Positions 1 through 11,525 of a stretch of DNA of 64,000 nt are shown piece by piece. Position 1 is the first letter of the stretch. Every line of letters starts with the position of its first letter. The notes beneath the pieces were generated by a model that was given only the letters and a program-made list of their open reading frames with translations, was not told the DNA's origin and made no database searches. Both the position numbers and the translations under genes were made by a program. The DNA lies in the NCBI RefSeq assembly GCF_019175385.1, contig NC_083341.1, forward strand, positions 16,376,203 through 16,440,202. Direction: 5' to 3'. The stretch comes from Lycium barbarum. Taxonomy: Eukaryota; Streptophyta; Magnoliopsida; Solanales; Solanaceae.

Positions 1-1460
1 TCAAATCATGTAATTCTATTCTAGTGTTATTACTTGACTTCATTATAGGATTACGTGGAAAATGTGAGCAAAATAGTGTGGAGAATACGTTTGTATTTGA
101 CCCCGGTGTTGACTTAGGAGTGATTCCTTTCATGAGGTGGGCTAGTGTAGTGATTAAACCCTTGACTTAGGATGGGATTGTATGTGAAATACACTTAGCC
201 ATGAAGGATATAACTTGTTTTTTGACTTAAGGGGAGATATGTGCTCTTTCATTGCTAGGGCCAATGAGAACTTGCATGCTTGCTTTCCTAAATGCATTGG
301 ATCCTTTGATTTACCCTTTTGTCAAAATGTCTTGAATAGCCAAGTGTCTTGGGCATTATTTGGATACTTACACTTTCTAGATCCTTATGATGCTTGGTTA
401 TATCATAAAAGTGAGCCATTTAGTGTGTTTGTTACATGCTTTGCTTACTTTAGGTATTATCATTTGTCTTATGATGGTTACCTTGTGTTTTTTGTGAGGG
501 GGCGTGTGCTCATTATCTCCTATGTTTTGCAAGGTTCGGATTTGAGGACGAATCCTTTTTAAGAAGGGGAGGATGATACGATCCCGAGGAGCACACATGA
601 TTCAAGATACTCCATCCGAGGACGAGCCAAGGAATTCCTAGCCTTACAAGCCATGGTGATGCAAAGAAAGGCTTTGGAGACCTTTGAGGAGCCTCATAGG
701 ATCGCATATGACGTATGGATGATTGCTTGATCGCGTGGAGTGAAGATGAGATGGAGGGAGACGATGGTGCTTATTGATGCAAAGCGGCTATTCTTTAAAA
801 TCAAGTCATCATCCCTAAAGAAGACTACCGAACAAGGTTCTTACTTCATCAAGGGTATTATTGCAACAACTAGCCTAGTCTTCTTTAGTCTATTTAGTAT
901 AAATACCATACTTGGTCATTTCATTACTTAGATTATGTTGAATTGAGATGAATACTCTAAATTGAGTGATAGTTTGTTTGGTAGAATCAGTGCTAATCTA
1001 GTGATTAGTGATAGTTAATCATGGTGGATTCCATTGTTTGCTATAAAACCCTTTTCCATTGCTTTTCAATTGAGTTGTTCATTTGTGGATTTATTTGGAT
1101 TACTCTTGGTTGATTATCAAATAGTATAGGTTCGTTAGTAGGAATCGATTAGGTAGGTTTAGGTTTCATATACCTAAGTTTGCCTATAATTCCTTTACTA
1201 ATTGGGTCTTACTCTATCTTTCTATTTCTCATCCCAATTTCTTCACTTCTCATCTTTGATTTCTAATCTATCTTTAGTTTCCGCGTATTTGTTGTTGAAT
1301 CCTGTCTTCCACAAGCCGGATCATATCAATAATGGAGATTCACGAGGAGTGAATCGAAAGGTTCAACCAACTGCTCCTCATTCATTGTGGCACTTGATTC
1401 AAAATGATTATGAGTCGAAAAAACTTATGATCTTTACCGGGAGGCGAGGAACAACATGAT
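1..1460 (+). mobile_element. Remnant of a gypsy-type LTR retrotransposon 3' end and LTR-like sequence
   Basis: The stretch around 533-576 reads in frame as a short acidic/basic tail (SDLRTNPF, stop) followed by a purine-rich AAGAAGGGGAGGATGATAC. This is how many plant Ty3/gypsy polyproteins end just before the 3' LTR. Further on, 612-680 can be read as RAKEFLALQAMVMQRK, reminiscent of the RSRAK-type segment of gypsy proteins. A TATA-like TAGTATAAATACC lies near 894-907. No intact gag or pol domain remains and I could not fix LTR ends or a target duplication. The assignment to gypsy is inference from these short signatures. No host gene is visible here. Confidence 0.4.
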
Positions 1461-2648
1461 CCTTTAATTTACGCAGCATGCCTTCTCACTGTAATGAAAA
1501 AGGGACTGAACAAGATCATGAGCCTCATATGATATGCATGACATCAAAATAATCTAAAATGAAATAAGAAAGCTGTAAGCATGCCAATATAAATGTCAGA
1601 TCCAGTGCAAGATTTTCAAGTTCAGCCATGTCAAGACCAATTAGAACTCGTCCATTGTTTAACCTATCTATGAAATCAAGAATATTGACAAAATGTCCTT
1701 GCGAAGCACAGCAGACGACACCTGCCAAAAGACCATATCTGTATCAGTTTTTCAATGCCACATATTCACCATCATAAATTTTACTAAATTAACACAACAG
1801 AGAACATAAGTGCAGCGAGAGCCTTCTTCAAAATATCCTACCGAATAAGCGAAAAGTTTATCCTGCAGTTACAGCTTATGTCACACACGAAGTATGTCAA
1901 AGAAAGATGCCTTACTTTGTATATGTTATTTACTAAAAATATGGGTGAACCAAGTTCAACAACAAAAAAAGAAAAGTATTTTCCAATTTATCTTTCTCAA
2001 CCTTGGTATGATTGAGTTTCTACTGATCTATCCATCCACAAACTAGTTAATTACTCGTCTACTGGAAAAGCTTCTATTCTATTTGATAGATTACTTTACA
2101 GAGTATGCACTAAAGAAGGCTGGATGATTTAGTAAAGACTTTCTTAAACCATTCCTTGGGGTAGAGGTGAAAAGAGATAACTCGAAAACATATACAAACC
2201 CGTCTTGCATATTATACCTAATTAGGATCGATAAGCTTTATTTTGTTTATATAGTTTTTTTTTTCTTTGTTTTAACTATAAACATGTGACTTAATTCTGG
2301 TACATGAGCTTGCTCACATTGCCAGTCCCGAATCTGGATAAAGTAGGAGCGTTGCGGTAAGCTCTCAACCAGTATAAAACTAGTCAATCTATAATTACTC
2401 GCCGTATATTTTGAGCTTAAATGAAAATTCATAGATCCAACCCCAACTCTTTGGATTGAAATAGTAATAGTTGTTGTATAGAACTTGATTAGCATTAACT
2501 GTGTGATTATTCACACAAATATTAGCACTAACGTGGATGTGTAAGGCCATAACATTTCGTATACATGTTAATTAGATAATTGAAAATGAACAAGAATATG
2601 AGTTAAGGTCTTAGTTTCCATTCCTCTCGGTTTCATCAAGAGAATGAG
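1461..2648. other. Intergenic, no recognisable gene
   Basis: AT-rich sequence without a convincing gene or complete element. A short minus-strand ORF at 1525-1728 is preceded by a splice-acceptor-like TTTTGGCAG, so it could be an exon fragment, but its protein matches no family I can name. The part around 2000-2200 has the feel of a decayed retroelement but nothing diagnostic survives. Confidence 0.4.
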
Positions 2649-2662
2649 TCCTCAGTTTAGAG

Positions 2663-2771
2663 TACAACAACAACAAACCTAGAGTAATCCCACAAAGTGT
2701 GAGGTCTAGGGAGAGTAGAGTGTACGCAGACCTTATCCCTACCTTGGAGGTAGAGAGGTTGTCTCCGGTAA
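2663..2771 (-). mobile_element. 5'-truncated TS-type SINE with target-site duplication
   Basis: The body (GTACGCAGACCTTATCCCTA and neighbours) is the 3' part of the tRNA-derived TS SINE family common in Solanaceae. It is read on the minus strand, because the (TTG)n tail appears here as CAACAACAACAA at the left edge. A near-perfect 14 bp direct repeat flanks it: TCCTCAGTTTAGAG at 2649-2662 and TCCTCAATTTAGAG at 2772-2785, one mismatch. The tRNA-like head is missing, so the copy is 5'-truncated and not expected to be transcribed by RNA polymerase III. Confidence 0.8.
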
Positions 2772-2859
2772 TCCTCAATTTAGAGGATTTCCCTTAAACC
2801 CTTTCATAGAAATTCAAGAAAGAATTGTTTCCTCAAGAGGAAGAGATAATTTGTCGCTC

Positions 2860-3760
2860 GAGGAGAGTAAAAGGGCATGGTAAACATGTGAATAGCTTAT
2901 ATGTTCTCGATCCTGGTTCTAACCTGCAGCTTCAAAAGACTGAGATTGTCTTTCAATCTTTGACTAGTTTTTCTATAATTGTAGAAGATTAGGTCATGCA
3001 CTTGTAAGTACAATGAAAACATTGAGTTGTTTTGAGATTGTAAAATTGATAGGGAATTTGACTATTTTGATCATTGTGCCGTGTGTCCCTTGGCTAAACA
3101 AACTAGGTTACTCTTTCCTTTAAGTAACATTGTTACTAATACTTGCTTAATTGCTTTCGTACTATTCATGGTTATGTGCAAGGGCTATACAGATACCTAC
3201 TTATGATTGTAAGAGGTACTTTGGAAATTAGGTGTATGATTACTCAAGGTATACCTGGACTATCTTTTTTAATTCTGAAGCAGGGGTTGTAGTAGCTCTA
3301 ACGGCTTTCTAAACGTGGTTGGCTATAAGTTCTTTAATTGACAAGTTGATAGCCTCTAGGGGACATACACCATTAACTTACATGAGCATACACTCCTCAG
3401 TAGAATGTAGAGAGGAGATAGATACATACTTGATATAGTGCTAGCGCATTGAGATTCCAGATAGCCATTCCATTGAAATTTTGGGGTGAATGTGTTTCTA
3501 CTACCGATACATACTACATACTACCTTTCGCCACTCCAACAGGGAAGGTCACTCTATGAACCATTGTTCAATCATATGCTTTTACTAATTCACATGAGTT
3601 TTTGGATGTCTAGGATATGCTACTAATGTGAAGAGGGTGGTAAATCACTCCTAGAGATGTGCCTATGGGGTCTTAGGTTGTTCATCAAGACAGGAGATGT
3701 ATGTTTAAGAATGTGTTATCAACTTATTTCCTAATGGTTTGAAACGATGCATATTCGGAC
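2860..3760 (+). pseudogene. Decayed Ty1/copia gag-pol fragment (GAG-pre-integrase and integrase)
   Basis: Scattered across frames are recognisable copia pieces. Around 3070-3135 the sequence reads HCAVCPLAKQTRLLFPLSN, the zinc-binding GAG-pre-integrase segment. Around 3190-3260 there is a remnant of the integrase start (YRYL...). Around 3450-3500 it reads ALRFQIAIPLKFWGECV, the motif after the integrase core, and near 3610 comes GYATNVKR. Stops and frameshifts separate all of these, so this is an old, dead copy. No LTR pair was found around it. Family membership rests on recognised motifs. Confidence 0.7.
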
Positions 3761-4247
3761 AAAATCTGTTTCAACACTTGATGCTTATAATCTACTATGA
3801 TTTCATCCAATAGCCGAATGGCTTTAAATAACCAGCGATTTAGGTAAGGGATATTACTTTAGATAAGTCGTATTAATTATCATAAAAGAATATTCGAAAG
3901 AGTACTGATTTTTGGTAAATATTGTACCAAAAATTGCCATGGTCAGATTATGAACATTTGTGAACAATAATTTCTAGTATGAATAACATTATATTGTCTT
4001 GAGGATTACTCGTTTAATCATCCAACTCAATATTAGTTCTAATACGTATAAATGCCGTATGACATACCGATGAGTTGTTTGCTTCCCGTTTCTCTGTTTC
4101 ACCTTCATTTCCTTTTCCTCTTTCCATTCTCACTAGTCAAGCCAAGTAGTTTTTCTTTCCCTTCCTCTCAAGTTCTCAAGATCTGATCATGTATAAAAAG
4201 TACATAAAACTTTATCAGGAGAAACAAGTAGGAAAAAAGAGAACACA

Positions 4248-4513
4248 CACTATTAGAAATAGAGGATTTTTCCACCGCGAATCAGTGGGAAATTTGAGTT
4301 ATACAACATCATTTTCCCACCTCATTCTCAGCGAACCAGCTCTCTAGGAAAACGCATGGTAGGAAACATGTTCCCATTGAAACGGTGGAAACTTCCTAAT
4401 TTTTCCGTGTGCAAACACTACTATTTTTTCTTTTCTCACTGATTCGATCAAATTATCTGTTGGAATAGCCACCGGATAATTTCCAATGGGAAAATAGTGA
4501 CTTTTCAGCAGTG
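4248..4513. mobile_element. CACTA-type MITE, TSD ACA
   Basis: The element starts CACTATTAGAAATAGAGG and ends TTTTCAGCAGTG, so it opens with CACT and closes with AGTG as CACTA transposons do. The 3 bp duplication ACA is present at 4245-4247 and 4514-4516. It is non-coding, with internal imperfect copies of a TCAGTGGGAAA-like motif. A second, more degenerate member lies at 23777-24040 and shares the GGGAAAACGCATGGTGGGAA-type core. Confidence 0.65.
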
Positions 4514-5731
4514 ACAAGAACCCGTCATATGTTTACACCAGAAATTATTCATGTTAATTTTATGATTCTCAAAATATTGAACAAGGTCAAACATTGAATG
4601 GTGGGTAATGAGCATTAACTTTGATGAATAGTAACTTCTGATGCAATTAGTCTCTAACACCATAAATGTCAAATCTTAATCACATAACAACTGTTAATAT
4701 CTTGAAAATGAGTTTACAAGATAAAGAGGAAATTTAACACCCAAATATTTTGTTTCTTCAACATAATCATACTTTTTGACAGCTTAAAATTGAGCAAATC
4801 TGCCAAGATTAAGCTATTTGAAGAAAGTTAACGCTGAGATTCAGAAGAAAGATGTGTGACAGAAGTTGAAGTAATTAATTGGCTAAACACATTTTGAAAG
4901 GCCAACCAATAGAAATAAAATCATAGTATTACATATTAACGTACAATTCATTGACTTTTGAAATCAAGTCATTCTAATACTGCTTGTCAACTTTGTCCAT
5001 GTAATCAGTTGTGATTATTGCATGCACCTCTCTGGCCTATAATATTGTATAGTCCACTTGTCTTGAGATTCATTTAAACTCTTAATCCATTGTGAAAATT
5101 AATTGTTATTTGGTTGTCATCTTAAAATCTTGGTAATTAATTGTGAAAATTATATACGCGTCCCCGGTTTTGAGATGTGGCCTATAATTTTTTTTGTTGC
5201 TAAACTGCCCGATAATATTTTTACTCCACTTGTTTTGAGACTTACATCGTCTGCGATCTGATTCCAAGTGGATGTTATACTTTTGTCTTTCAGCAAAATG
5301 GAACTTAAGAGATGATCAAGAAAAAAGAAAAGATGATTTCGTTATGGGCATTCATGGGTTGTTATATTTTTTGAATGTCATGACACGTTAACCCCGGGTG
5401 GAGGTAGATTGTAGGTGGGTTCGACCGAATCTAATAATTTTGGTTCAAACATTAGAAACTCATTTAATATGTACAAATTATTAATTTAGAATTTAGTAAC
5501 TCAAAATGACTAAAATTCCAAATTCATAAACCTCAAATCCTGACTCCGCTCTTTAATATGTTAACATGGTTCTATGAAGCAATTCCTAATTAAACTAATG
5601 GGTGGCTTTAAGTACAAATGATACGTCTTTTATTTCAGATGTATAGACAACAAATCCCTTGGTGTAGGGTTTTTCATTTGCGAAAAATGTTAATCCTAAT
5701 AATAATAGAGAAAAAAGGGGTGAGTGTTGTG
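4514..5731. other. Intergenic, no recognisable gene
   Basis: AT-rich non-coding sequence. I see no coding similarity, RNA gene or complete repeat. The short ORFs at its right end run into the CACTA MITE at 5732 and are not genes. Confidence 0.4.
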
Positions 5732-6095
5732 CACTACAAGAAAAAAGACATTTGGCAACAATTTTTTTTTTTTTTTTGTTGTCATAGGTTATTGTTGCAA
5801 AAAGTACTTTTGGCAACAACATTTTTTTTGTTGTTGCATAAACTTTTTCCAACGGCTGTTATTGCAACGACGTGCAACAACTTTTTTTTTAGTTACCAAA
5901 AGTACTTTTTGCAATAATAGTCAATACTATATGGCAACAAAATTAAATTTTTGGCAACAAAAAAAAAATCATTTTTAAAAGATTCATCATATATGCAAAT
6001 AATAAAACTAAGTTATTGCCAAATATTGACTTTTGTCAACTATATTATTTTTGTTACCAAAAGAGCTATTGCAATTTCTATATTTTCTTGTAGTG
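5732..6095. mobile_element. CACTA-type MITE, TSD GTG
   Basis: Terminal inverted repeats are CACTACAAGAAAA at the left and TTTTCTTGTAGTG at the right, the classic plant CACTA ends. A 3 bp duplication GTG lies at 5729-5731 and 6096-6098. The 364 bp interior is built of repeated and inverted TTGGCAACAA / TTGTTGCAA-like motifs, which gives strong fold-back potential. It encodes nothing; overlapping ORFs on both strands are by-products of the repeats. Confidence 0.88.
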
Positions 6096-7196
6096 GTGAT
6101 GCAATTTCTCTAAATTGCACGTTTTGATACTTTATTAGCTAAAAATTGGATTAGAATGAATAACCAACTGAAACTTCGAATGAATAACCAACTGAAACTT
6201 CGAAGTGTTTTAAGTGCAAACAAATAAGGCCTAAAGATATGATACAATTTTATACATTAAAGGTGTGTTTATTATGAAGGAAAATATTTTTCGGAAAATT
6301 TTTTATAGGATAAAAAAAATCATTTTCTGTTGCTTGTCTAAATCAGTTTTAGGATATGTGAGTTGGGTTTTCGGGCTAGCCCATTGGACTTCGCAGATGA
6401 AGATTTATGATGCCCATTATGGTCACAAATTTTGGTATTAATTAACAACAATTTAATAGTAGTAAATTACTTGTTTAGGTTAACCATTTGACTAAAGAAA
6501 TAATTATCTTGTAGTAAGAGAAAATGAAGTTTGGAATTTGATCTTGAATAAAATATATCCAAAGTAGTAAGGAAAAATAAGAAGTTTCACATTTGAATCG
6601 ATATCTCCATCCTATTTAGATTTTTGCCAATTAGGTCATTGCAAAACTTACCTCCACCATTCATAAGCCTTTAACGACCTAATTAAAATTAGTTTTAATA
6701 GGGAGTAGATTAAATATCATGTCATGACAATGGTCAATGTATTGTGTTGACTATAAGAAGTTTATAATAGAATTGTCTTGCCTCTAATTAAATAGTGACG
6801 CTTTATGTTGTATTACAACCTAATCTGAATTCCATTTTGATTAATTAGGTTGTCCATAAAAGCGTTCCGCAAGGTGTGACGGTCTTTAAATCTGAATAGA
6901 CGGAAGAGAATTATAGTAGGTTGATAGTTTAAGAATTGCCAATTATGAATTAATACAGGACCTTATTGGTCATAGAGAATTTATATTGTTAATCACAACT
7001 TATAATATAATTTGGACTTGAGTTTTTGTTGATTGATATTTGAGGATTAAAGTATAGTGAGTGGGTATATTTACAGAACATGACGATACTTTTCAATCTA
7101 CAAAATATATATCAATAGATTTGTTACAAAATCTATACGAATCAGGTAAATTAAAAAAAAAAGTAAATAAAACACATTAAATAAACGGTTTTCCTT
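6096..7196. other. Intergenic, no recognisable gene
   Basis: AT-rich. A partial MITE end (GGTGTGTTTATTATGAAGG, near 6261) resembles the left end of the element at 37637, but the rest is missing. A small direct duplication of GAATAACCAACTGAAACTTC is visible near 6160-6200. Nothing coding. Confidence 0.4.
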
Positions 7197-7345
7197 ATTT
7201 TATCCACTTTTCTCTCTCCATTCAAAATTAAGAGATATTATTCCCTGATTTTTTCCAACTTTTGCTCTTTTATTTCATCCATTTTTTCTCCCCATTCAAA
7301 ATTAAGAGATATTGTTCCCTAATTTTCTTCAACTTTTACTCAAAA
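7197..7345. repeat. Two-copy ~72 bp direct repeat
   Basis: A unit containing CCATTCAAAATTAAGAGATA followed by TTCCCTGATTTTTTCCAAC is immediately repeated (CCCCATTCAAAATTAAGAG, then TTCCCTAATTTTCTTCAAC). Non-coding. Confidence 0.75.
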
Positions 7346-7374
7346 AGTCCATTCTAATCGGTAATTTTTATGTA

Positions 7375-7826
7375 CAAAGTTCATAAACCATAAAACATAT
7401 ATGTATAATTTTTATATGCAATATTTATAACTGTATAAATTCGTTATAATTTTTATATATGAAACATGTAATCGTATGTGTATTTTGATTATGATAAAGT
7501 ACATTTAAATTGTATAAAATATAATCAAAGTATATATAAATGTTGAGAAAATATGTATAATAAATTTGTAATTGATACAAATCAGATTCCATACAAAGTT
7601 CATACACCAGAAAATGAATATGTATAAATTTTTGTATGCAATATTTATAACTGTATAAATTCGTTATAATTTTTATGTATGAAATATGTGTAAAAGTTGT
7701 ATGTATATTTTGATTATGATAAATTACATATAAATTGTATAAAATTTGATCAAAGTATGTATGGATTATGAGAAAGTATATATGTATAATAAGTTTTCTG
7801 ATGGATACAAACCAGATTCTATACAC
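7375..7826. repeat. Two-copy ~221 bp tandem repeat, TATACA-rich
   Basis: The unit beginning CAAAGTTCATAAACCATAAA at 7375 returns as CAAAGTTCATACACCAGAAA near 7596. Both contain GCAATATTTATAACTG and TTTTGATTATGATAAA at matching positions. The flanks up to about 8080 continue with GATACAAACC / CATACACATTTC motifs. A 133-codon minus-strand ORF over the array is simple-sequence translation, not a gene. Confidence 0.8.
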
Positions 7827-8444
7827 ATTTCGTACACTAATTCATATCGAATTTATGCGATTCATACACATTGTACCGCATACATCTAAATGATATATAA
7901 CAAATTTCATACACATTTCATACATATATTAGTTTTCAACATTTTTGAAAACAACAGTTTATATAATATATAAAGATTTCAAACACACAATGATCACACA
8001 TATCTCAAAAGATACAAACCAATTTTTATATACAATTAATACACAGGTCAGTAATAAAAAATATTTTGTAACATTGGTTTGAAAATTTATTCTAGGAGAG
8101 AAGATGAATTTTAGGTCTGGAAATGGTGTCTATCATAGAAGAAGAGAGAGAGGGGGAGAGAGAGAAATCTTTTAAAAAAGTAGAAGAAGTTGATTGGTAA
8201 CTATCCTAAAATTAAGCCACATTTAAAATCATATTCTTTTTCTTAAAAAAAAAAACCTAAAATTGTGGGATCCCATTAAATCAAAATCTAGCATACTTTG
8301 TAATTTTGTTGGTATGTTTTGTAAATAAGGAAAAGTATCTTTATGTTTTGTAATATAGAGTCTTAAGTAGTATTATTAAGTCATTTTTCCTAAAGAGCAT
8401 ATTATTACAATCAGTGGAGCAAACATTTAAATCAGCATAGTACT

Positions 8445-8682
8445 TCCTCCGGATAAAAAAAAGAGTCTACTTAATCTTTTTTTCTTGGGTCAAAAAAAGT
8501 GTTCACTTATTAAATCAAGAAAGAATTAACCTTATTTTTTCAGATTTGCTCCTATTAAGTGTTATATGATCAAATCTCAATGCCTCTTTAATTAGGAATA
8601 GTTTAATCAAATCACCTATTTTTATCTAGAAGTTAATATTTTCTTAAAGGGTATGTAAATGACTAAGTTTATCCCGAGGGAG
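8445..8682. mobile_element. Stowaway-like MITE, TSD TA
   Basis: Ends are CTTCCTCCGGATAAAAAAAA and TTTATCCCGAGGGAG, flanked by TA on both sides (8443-8444, 8683-8684), as for Tc1/mariner-derived Stowaway MITEs. A sister copy with the same interior (TCAAGAAAGAATTAACCTTA) lies at 23050-23328. Confidence 0.8.
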
Positions 8683-8956
8683 TATAAGCCGAGAGCCAAA
8701 TATTGATTGAAGATAGTTTGGATTGAGAGGACAATAAAAGATTTCAACAACAAAGAAGAGACAAGGTGGACAGGATTAGACAGATAGTTTTAATGCTACA
8801 TATAGTAGGTCAAAAATATTGTAAATGAAAGAATAGATAGTATTTAATAGCTTTTCTTATTAGGAACTTGTCTGGACATTGGTGGAAACTTGTGCTACTC
8901 CACCCTTTCTAGAATGTGAGATGTTGGACAGTGGCGGAATTGGAAATTATTAGTAA

Positions 8957-9230
8957 GAGCCTGTTTGGAGGGGCTTATGTGTATAAGTTGTTTGCAGCTT
9001 ATAAGCTAAAAAAAATAAGTTGGGGTAGTCTAATTTATTTATTTTGGTTTATAAGTTGTTTTCAGCTTATAAGTTGCTTTAGATAAGCTAAGTCAGATGG
9101 ACTCAATTATTTTTTTTGAGCTTATTTTAAGCACAAAATGACTTTAAGCTGGCCAGCCAAACATTCAAAAAAGCTGAAAACAGCTTATAAGCAAATTATA
9201 AGCAACTTATAAGCCAATCCAAACGGGCTC
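8957..9230. mobile_element. Tourist-like (PIF/Harbinger) MITE, TSD TAA
   Basis: Terminal inverted repeats GAGCCTGTTTGGA and TCCAAACGGGCTC (12 of 13 match) are flanked by TAA at 8954-8956 and 9231-9233. The inner arms repeat GCTTATAAGTTG-type sequence in both orientations. A hAT reading is possible, because TAAGAGC is also duplicated at both edges, but the longer inverted repeat with a 3 bp TAA duplication favours Harbinger. Non-coding, 274 bp. Confidence 0.8.
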
Positions 9231-9395
9231 TAAGAGCTATTTCTAGTTATTTTTGTATTTACTTGTCTTTTGAGTCCAATGAGGTGTAAATAGTTTCAAT
9301 TGATTGAATATAATATTATTATTTTCGACAAAAAAAAATAGTTTGGTCCGATTGGGGGAATATATTTTGACAATTGAAATATAACTTTTAAGAAA

Positions 9396-9899
9396 CGGAA
9401 AAGGGCCAAAATTACCCCTGAACTTTGAAAAATAGTTCATTTATACCCTTCGTTATACTTTAAGGTCAATTATACCTTTACAGTTATACTATGGGGTCAA
9501 TTATACCCTTATGACTAACGGCTGCCACGTGGCATCATCCCAACCCTTCAAAATTATTTTACCCTCAAATAATTTTTTACCCACTAAAATAACTCAACAA
9601 TTTTTTTTCCAGCAAAAATAATACGAAATTATTTTTATTTTTTTTCCTGGAAAAAATATCCGTATTATTTTTGCTCGAAAAAAAAAATCGGGTCAGGTTG
9701 AGTTATTTTAGTGGGTAAAAAATTATTTGAGGGTAAAATAATTTTGAAGGGTTGGGATGATGCCACGTGGCAGCCGTTAGTCATAAGGGTATAATTGACC
9801 GCATAGTATAACTGTAAGGGTATAATTGGCCCTAAAGTATAACGAAGGGTATAAATGAACTATTTTTCAAAGTTCAGGGGTAATGTTGACCCTTTTCCG
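9396..9899. mobile_element. Fold-back MULE-type MITE with 9 bp TSD
   Basis: Two arms of about 230 bp are inverted copies of one another, starting CGGAAAAGGGCCAAAATTAC and ending GACCCTTTTCCG, with a short central spacer near 9600-9690. The 9 bp repeat TTTAAGAAA occurs at 9387-9395 and 9900-9908, the duplication length typical of Mutator-like elements. Both arms contain GCCACGTGGCA around 9522 and 9760, a perfect palindrome with a G-box core (CACGTG). Non-coding; transcripts would fold into a very long hairpin. Confidence 0.87.
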
Positions 9900-10352
9900 T
9901 TTAAGAAAAGGGGGAAAGGACAAACATAAGGTAATTCTTTTTGGAAATTTTACTTGTCATAACTACTTCTAAGACCTATTTATGAATAGTAATTACCTTT
10001 TATTTTATTTATTGTTCATAACTAAAATATTTTCTTAAATTACACATCATAACTAGTGTCTTGTATTTCACAAGTTTCTCCTTTAAATTAGTTTTCTCTC
10101 ACCTCTCAAATCTATTTCTCCCTTACCCTTCTCTTTCTCTCTCCGTTCCCTCTCCTGCCTCCAGTTCTAGATCTGTGGGATCTACTTTCCTTGCCTGGAC
10201 TTCTATTTTTGTTTTTTAATGCAGACTTCTAAATGTTTGCATATCTGAATTCTTTAAAGCATCAAATTACATCTTTATTTTGTAGTTGAAGCAACCAAGA
10301 AGTCACTTTTCCCCAAACAAAACAAGATTGTGAATGCAAATAAGAAAACAAA

Positions 10353-10832
10353 ATGGTAGAGGGAGGAATAAGCAAAGCAGATAAAACAGAGTTCACAAAT
10401 TGCTGGAGTGCAGTATGGGAAACTCCATTTATTATGAGGCTGGCCTTATCAGCTGGCATTGGAGGATTTCTTTTTGGTTTTGACACCGGTGTCATTTCTG
10501 GGGCGCTTTTATACATAAAGGAAGATTTTAAAGAAGTCGATGAGAAAACGTGGCTTCAAGAAACTATTATTAGTATGGCTGTTGCTGGTGCAATTTTTGG
10601 TGCTGCCTTTGGTGGTTGGCTTAATGACAAGTTTGGAAGGAAATTTTCCATTCTCATAGCCGATGTTCTCTTCTTTATTGGTTCAGTCGTTATGGCATTT
10701 GCTCCGGTTCCTTGGGTGATTATCCTTGGAAGGATATTCGTCGGTTTAGGAGTTGGTTCAGTCGTGATTTCACAAGTTTCTCATTACTGTAGGACAATTG
10801 CTTGCGTATCTAATCAATCTGGCCTTCACTAA
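10353..10832 (+). pseudogene. Truncated inositol transporter (INT1/INT4-like MFS) gene
   Basis: The first 135 codons (10353-10757) are clearly the N-terminus of a plant plasma-membrane or tonoplast inositol/H+ symporter of the major facilitator superfamily. [14 protein letters not shown] is the INT start, followed by TM1 with [17 protein letters not shown] (about residues 38-54), TM2 with [11 protein letters not shown], and the MFS loop motif NDKFGRK at 91-97. TM3 and the [15 protein letters not shown] stretch follow. The normal protein has about 580 residues and 12 membrane segments. Here about 27 codons are missing after GLGVG. A short piece then reads in another frame as [14 protein letters not shown] (about 10793-10834), and homology stops. 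The 24-residue tail in the original frame is not family-like. Upstream lies a pyrimidine-rich, 5'UTR-like stretch (10080-10200). I infer a deleted pseudogene; a role as a short N-terminal protein is unlikely. Confidence 0.85.
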
Positions 10833-10879
10833 TGTAATTACTCCACCTCCGATGAGAGTTGTGGAGCTTCATGCTCACC

Positions 10880-11440
10880 AAGTGTTTGATAAAAAGTTTC
10901 GGTATATTTCAGTGTACTGTTTCAGTATATTTCGTTGTATTTCAATGTATTTCTAATTTATGAAACAGTTTCTGATATATTTCATTGTATTCCATTGCAT
11001 ATACACATACTACAATTTTATATTTCTTAAACAATCAACCATACTTCATTGTATTCCGGTGTATATTTTTTTGTATTTGGAAGTATTTCTAAAAGTTTGG
11101 AATGGAGTAATTTGGAGAGAGAAACGTGGGTTGTTATGGAACTTCAACAGTTATGCGTGATACATGGTTAATTTAATTTGATTTACCATTTAAAAGGAAA
11201 GAAGAGAATCTGTTCCATAAATACATCCTATTTTGACTCTGCCAGATTTTGTATTTCAGTGTATTTCAAAAATGTGAACTCTGTCGGATTTTTGTATTTC
11301 CGTGTATTTCCCTGTATTTCAAAAACGCGAAATACAATGGAATACAACAAAAATTAGCTACGATTTGTAAATATAGAAAAAGTAGCTATAAATTATTAGA
11401 AGCTATTAAAAGATAGCTGTTTATGTAAGTTTACCATTCT
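10880..11440. repeat. Repeat-derived sequence rich in GTATTTCAGTGTATTTC motifs
   Basis: Many imperfect direct copies of GTATTTCAGTGTATTTC and TATTTCATTGTATTCC, ending with AAAAAGTAGCTATAAATTA and AGATAGCTGTTTATG. It looks like the body of a non-autonomous transposon that interrupts or follows the transporter remnant. Ends and target duplication were not resolved. Confidence 0.5.
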
Positions 11441-11525
11441 TTTTTAATTATGGTGTTAACGAGAGTTCAATTTCAAAAGAGGAAGAACCAAGAGAACAAC
11501 CCACTGAGAGGCGACCCAACAAATT

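Noticed and set aside
1525..1728. 67-codon minus-strand ORF preceded by TTTTGGCAG, possibly an exon
   Set aside because: The protein (NGRVLIGLDMAELENLALDL) looks less random than its surroundings, but I cannot name a family or find neighbouring exons. A protein search would decide.
7425..7826. 133-codon Tyr/Ile-rich minus-strand ORF
   Set aside because: Translation of a TATACA-rich tandem duplication.
8954..9237. hAT classification of the 274 bp MITE, based on a TAAGAGC duplication
   Set aside because: The 13 bp inverted repeats start at GAGCC, which leaves a clean TAA duplication; that fits PIF/Harbinger (Tourist) better.
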